NCBI GenBank assembly: GCA_007280825.1
Contig: QYQI01000088.1
Span: 1-7,684 of the forward strand
Reading direction: 5' to 3'
Source of the DNA: Ignavibacteriales bacterium
GTDB lineage: Bacteria > Bacteroidota > Ignavibacteria > Ignavibacteriales > Melioribacteraceae
Length of the DNA: 7,684 nt
This document shows positions 7,658 through 7,684 of the stretch, piece after piece (position 1 is the stretch's first letter; every line of letters begins with the position of its first letter). A program made the position numbers and the translations under genes. The notes beneath the pieces are model-generated. The model was not told where the DNA came from and did not search any database. It was given only the letters and a program-made list of their open reading frames with translations.

Positions 7658-7684
7658 TTTTATCATGATTGAAAAATACAAACA

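Overview
The window is AT-rich, chromosomal-looking DNA with long, well-spaced genes and Sec signal peptides of the style ending in 'SAQQ' or 'SFSQQ'. That style, the low GC and the set of families (exported C1 peptidase, Tat-exported class V PLP enzyme, M61 peptidase with PDZ domain, exported amidase) suggest the Bacteroidetes/Chlorobi/Ignavibacteria group, most plausibly an Ignavibacteria-like bacterium. This is inferred from style and gene content; there is no marker gene in the window.

Layout. Positions 1-1101 (minus) hold the N-terminal 367 codons of an exported papain-fold peptidase of the bleomycin hydrolase type, which runs off the left edge. A 186 bp divergent intergenic region separates it from a plus-strand, Tat-exported class V aminotransferase-fold enzyme (1288-2598). 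That gene converges on a lipoprotein trypsin-like serine protease (2670-3752, minus) across a 71 bp gap filled by a GCTGA-rich inverted repeat. Next, also on the minus strand, come an M61 glycyl-aminopeptidase-type metallopeptidase with a PDZ domain (3866-5644) and an exported amidase-signature hydrolase (5831-7495). A clear Rho-independent terminator follows each of these two genes, so the minus-strand genes are probably separate transcription units and not one operon. The last 189 bp carry no complete gene; a possible plus-strand gene may begin at 7665.

How the genes fit together. All five proteins carry export signals: Sec/SPI for the C1 peptidase, the M61 peptidase and the amidase, a lipobox for the serine protease, and Tat for the PLP enzyme. 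Four are hydrolases of peptide or amide bonds with recognisable catalytic residues. The simplest reading is a neighbourhood of periplasmic or cell-surface peptide and amide breakdown, as expected of a heterotrophic protein scavenger. I see no mobile element, CRISPR array, tRNA, rRNA or phage gene, and no convincing new multi-gene system. The most notable points are the Asn-to-Asp change at the third catalytic position of the C1 peptidase, the export of a PLP enzyme by Tat, and the structured repeat between the convergent genes.
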